NCBI GenBank assembly: GCA_945833725.1
Contig: CAMAFU010000107.1
Span: forward strand, 1 to 6,511
DNA from: an uncultured Treponema sp.
GTDB taxonomy: Bacteria; Spirochaetota; Spirochaetia; Treponematales; Treponemataceae
Length of the DNA: 6,511 nucleotides
Reading direction: 5' to 3'
Shown: piece after piece, positions 6,503 to 6,511 of the stretch
Layout of the letters: every line of letters begins with the position of its first letter
Position numbering within the stretch: position 1 is the stretch's first letter
Position numbers and translations under genes: made by a program
The notes under the pieces: generated by a model
Database searches by the model: none
What the model saw: the letters and a program-made list of their open reading frames with translations, nothing else
What the model was told of the DNA's origin: nothing

Positions 6503-6511
6503 AAAAGTATG

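Noticed and set aside
1..6511. tRNA, rRNA, CRISPR array or insertion sequence
   Set aside because: No cloverleaf-like sequence, regularly spaced repeats or transposase was seen; the only mobile-type gene is the small serine recombinase.

Overview
All four genes in this window lie on the minus strand and are read right to left: a small serine recombinase, a membrane LysM protein, a large lytic murein transglycosylase and a methyl-accepting chemotaxis protein. The low G+C content, the spirochaete-style lipobox on the transglycosylase, a chemotaxis receptor beside cell-wall genes, and an Mpi-type invertase all suggest a host-associated Treponema-like spirochaete. That placement is inferred from protein style, not from any marker gene.

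Right edge (about 6407-6511): no gene. It holds a perfect 14-bp inverted repeat with a 19-nt loop. On the minus strand the repeat runs into a T-rich tract, which looks like the intrinsic terminator of a gene beyond the window. It could also be a site used by the adjacent recombinase. Next (5807-6406) comes a 199-aa serine recombinase of the Bacteroides Mpi master DNA invertase type, complete with its catalytic residues and a C-terminal helix-turn-helix.

Centre (2014-5712): two cell-envelope genes in what looks like one operon. The first encodes a 520-aa single-pass membrane protein. Its N-terminal ~110 residues resemble the Hsp70/DnaK substrate-binding beta-sandwich without the ATPase, and these are followed by a long acidic linker, one membrane helix and a C-terminal LysM domain. 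The second encodes a 710-aa Slt70-like lytic transglycosylase, probably a lipoprotein, that starts at a TTG only one codon after the LysM stop and in the same frame. One protein would bind peptidoglycan and the other cleave it, so a joint role in wall remodelling is a reasonable inference. A sigma28-like CCGATAA element lies upstream of the pair.

Left (62-1894): a complete transmembrane chemoreceptor with a Cache-like periplasmic sensor, HAMP and cytoplasmic signalling domain, probably transcribed from its own promoter in the 119-bp gap before it. The first ~60 bases contain no convincing gene. They begin with a G+C-rich stretch that looks like half of a hairpin cut by the window edge.

The most unusual item is the LysM protein: an apparent ATPase-free Hsp70-type peptide-binding domain on the cytoplasmic side, tethered through the membrane to a peptidoglycan-binding domain and coupled to a muramidase.
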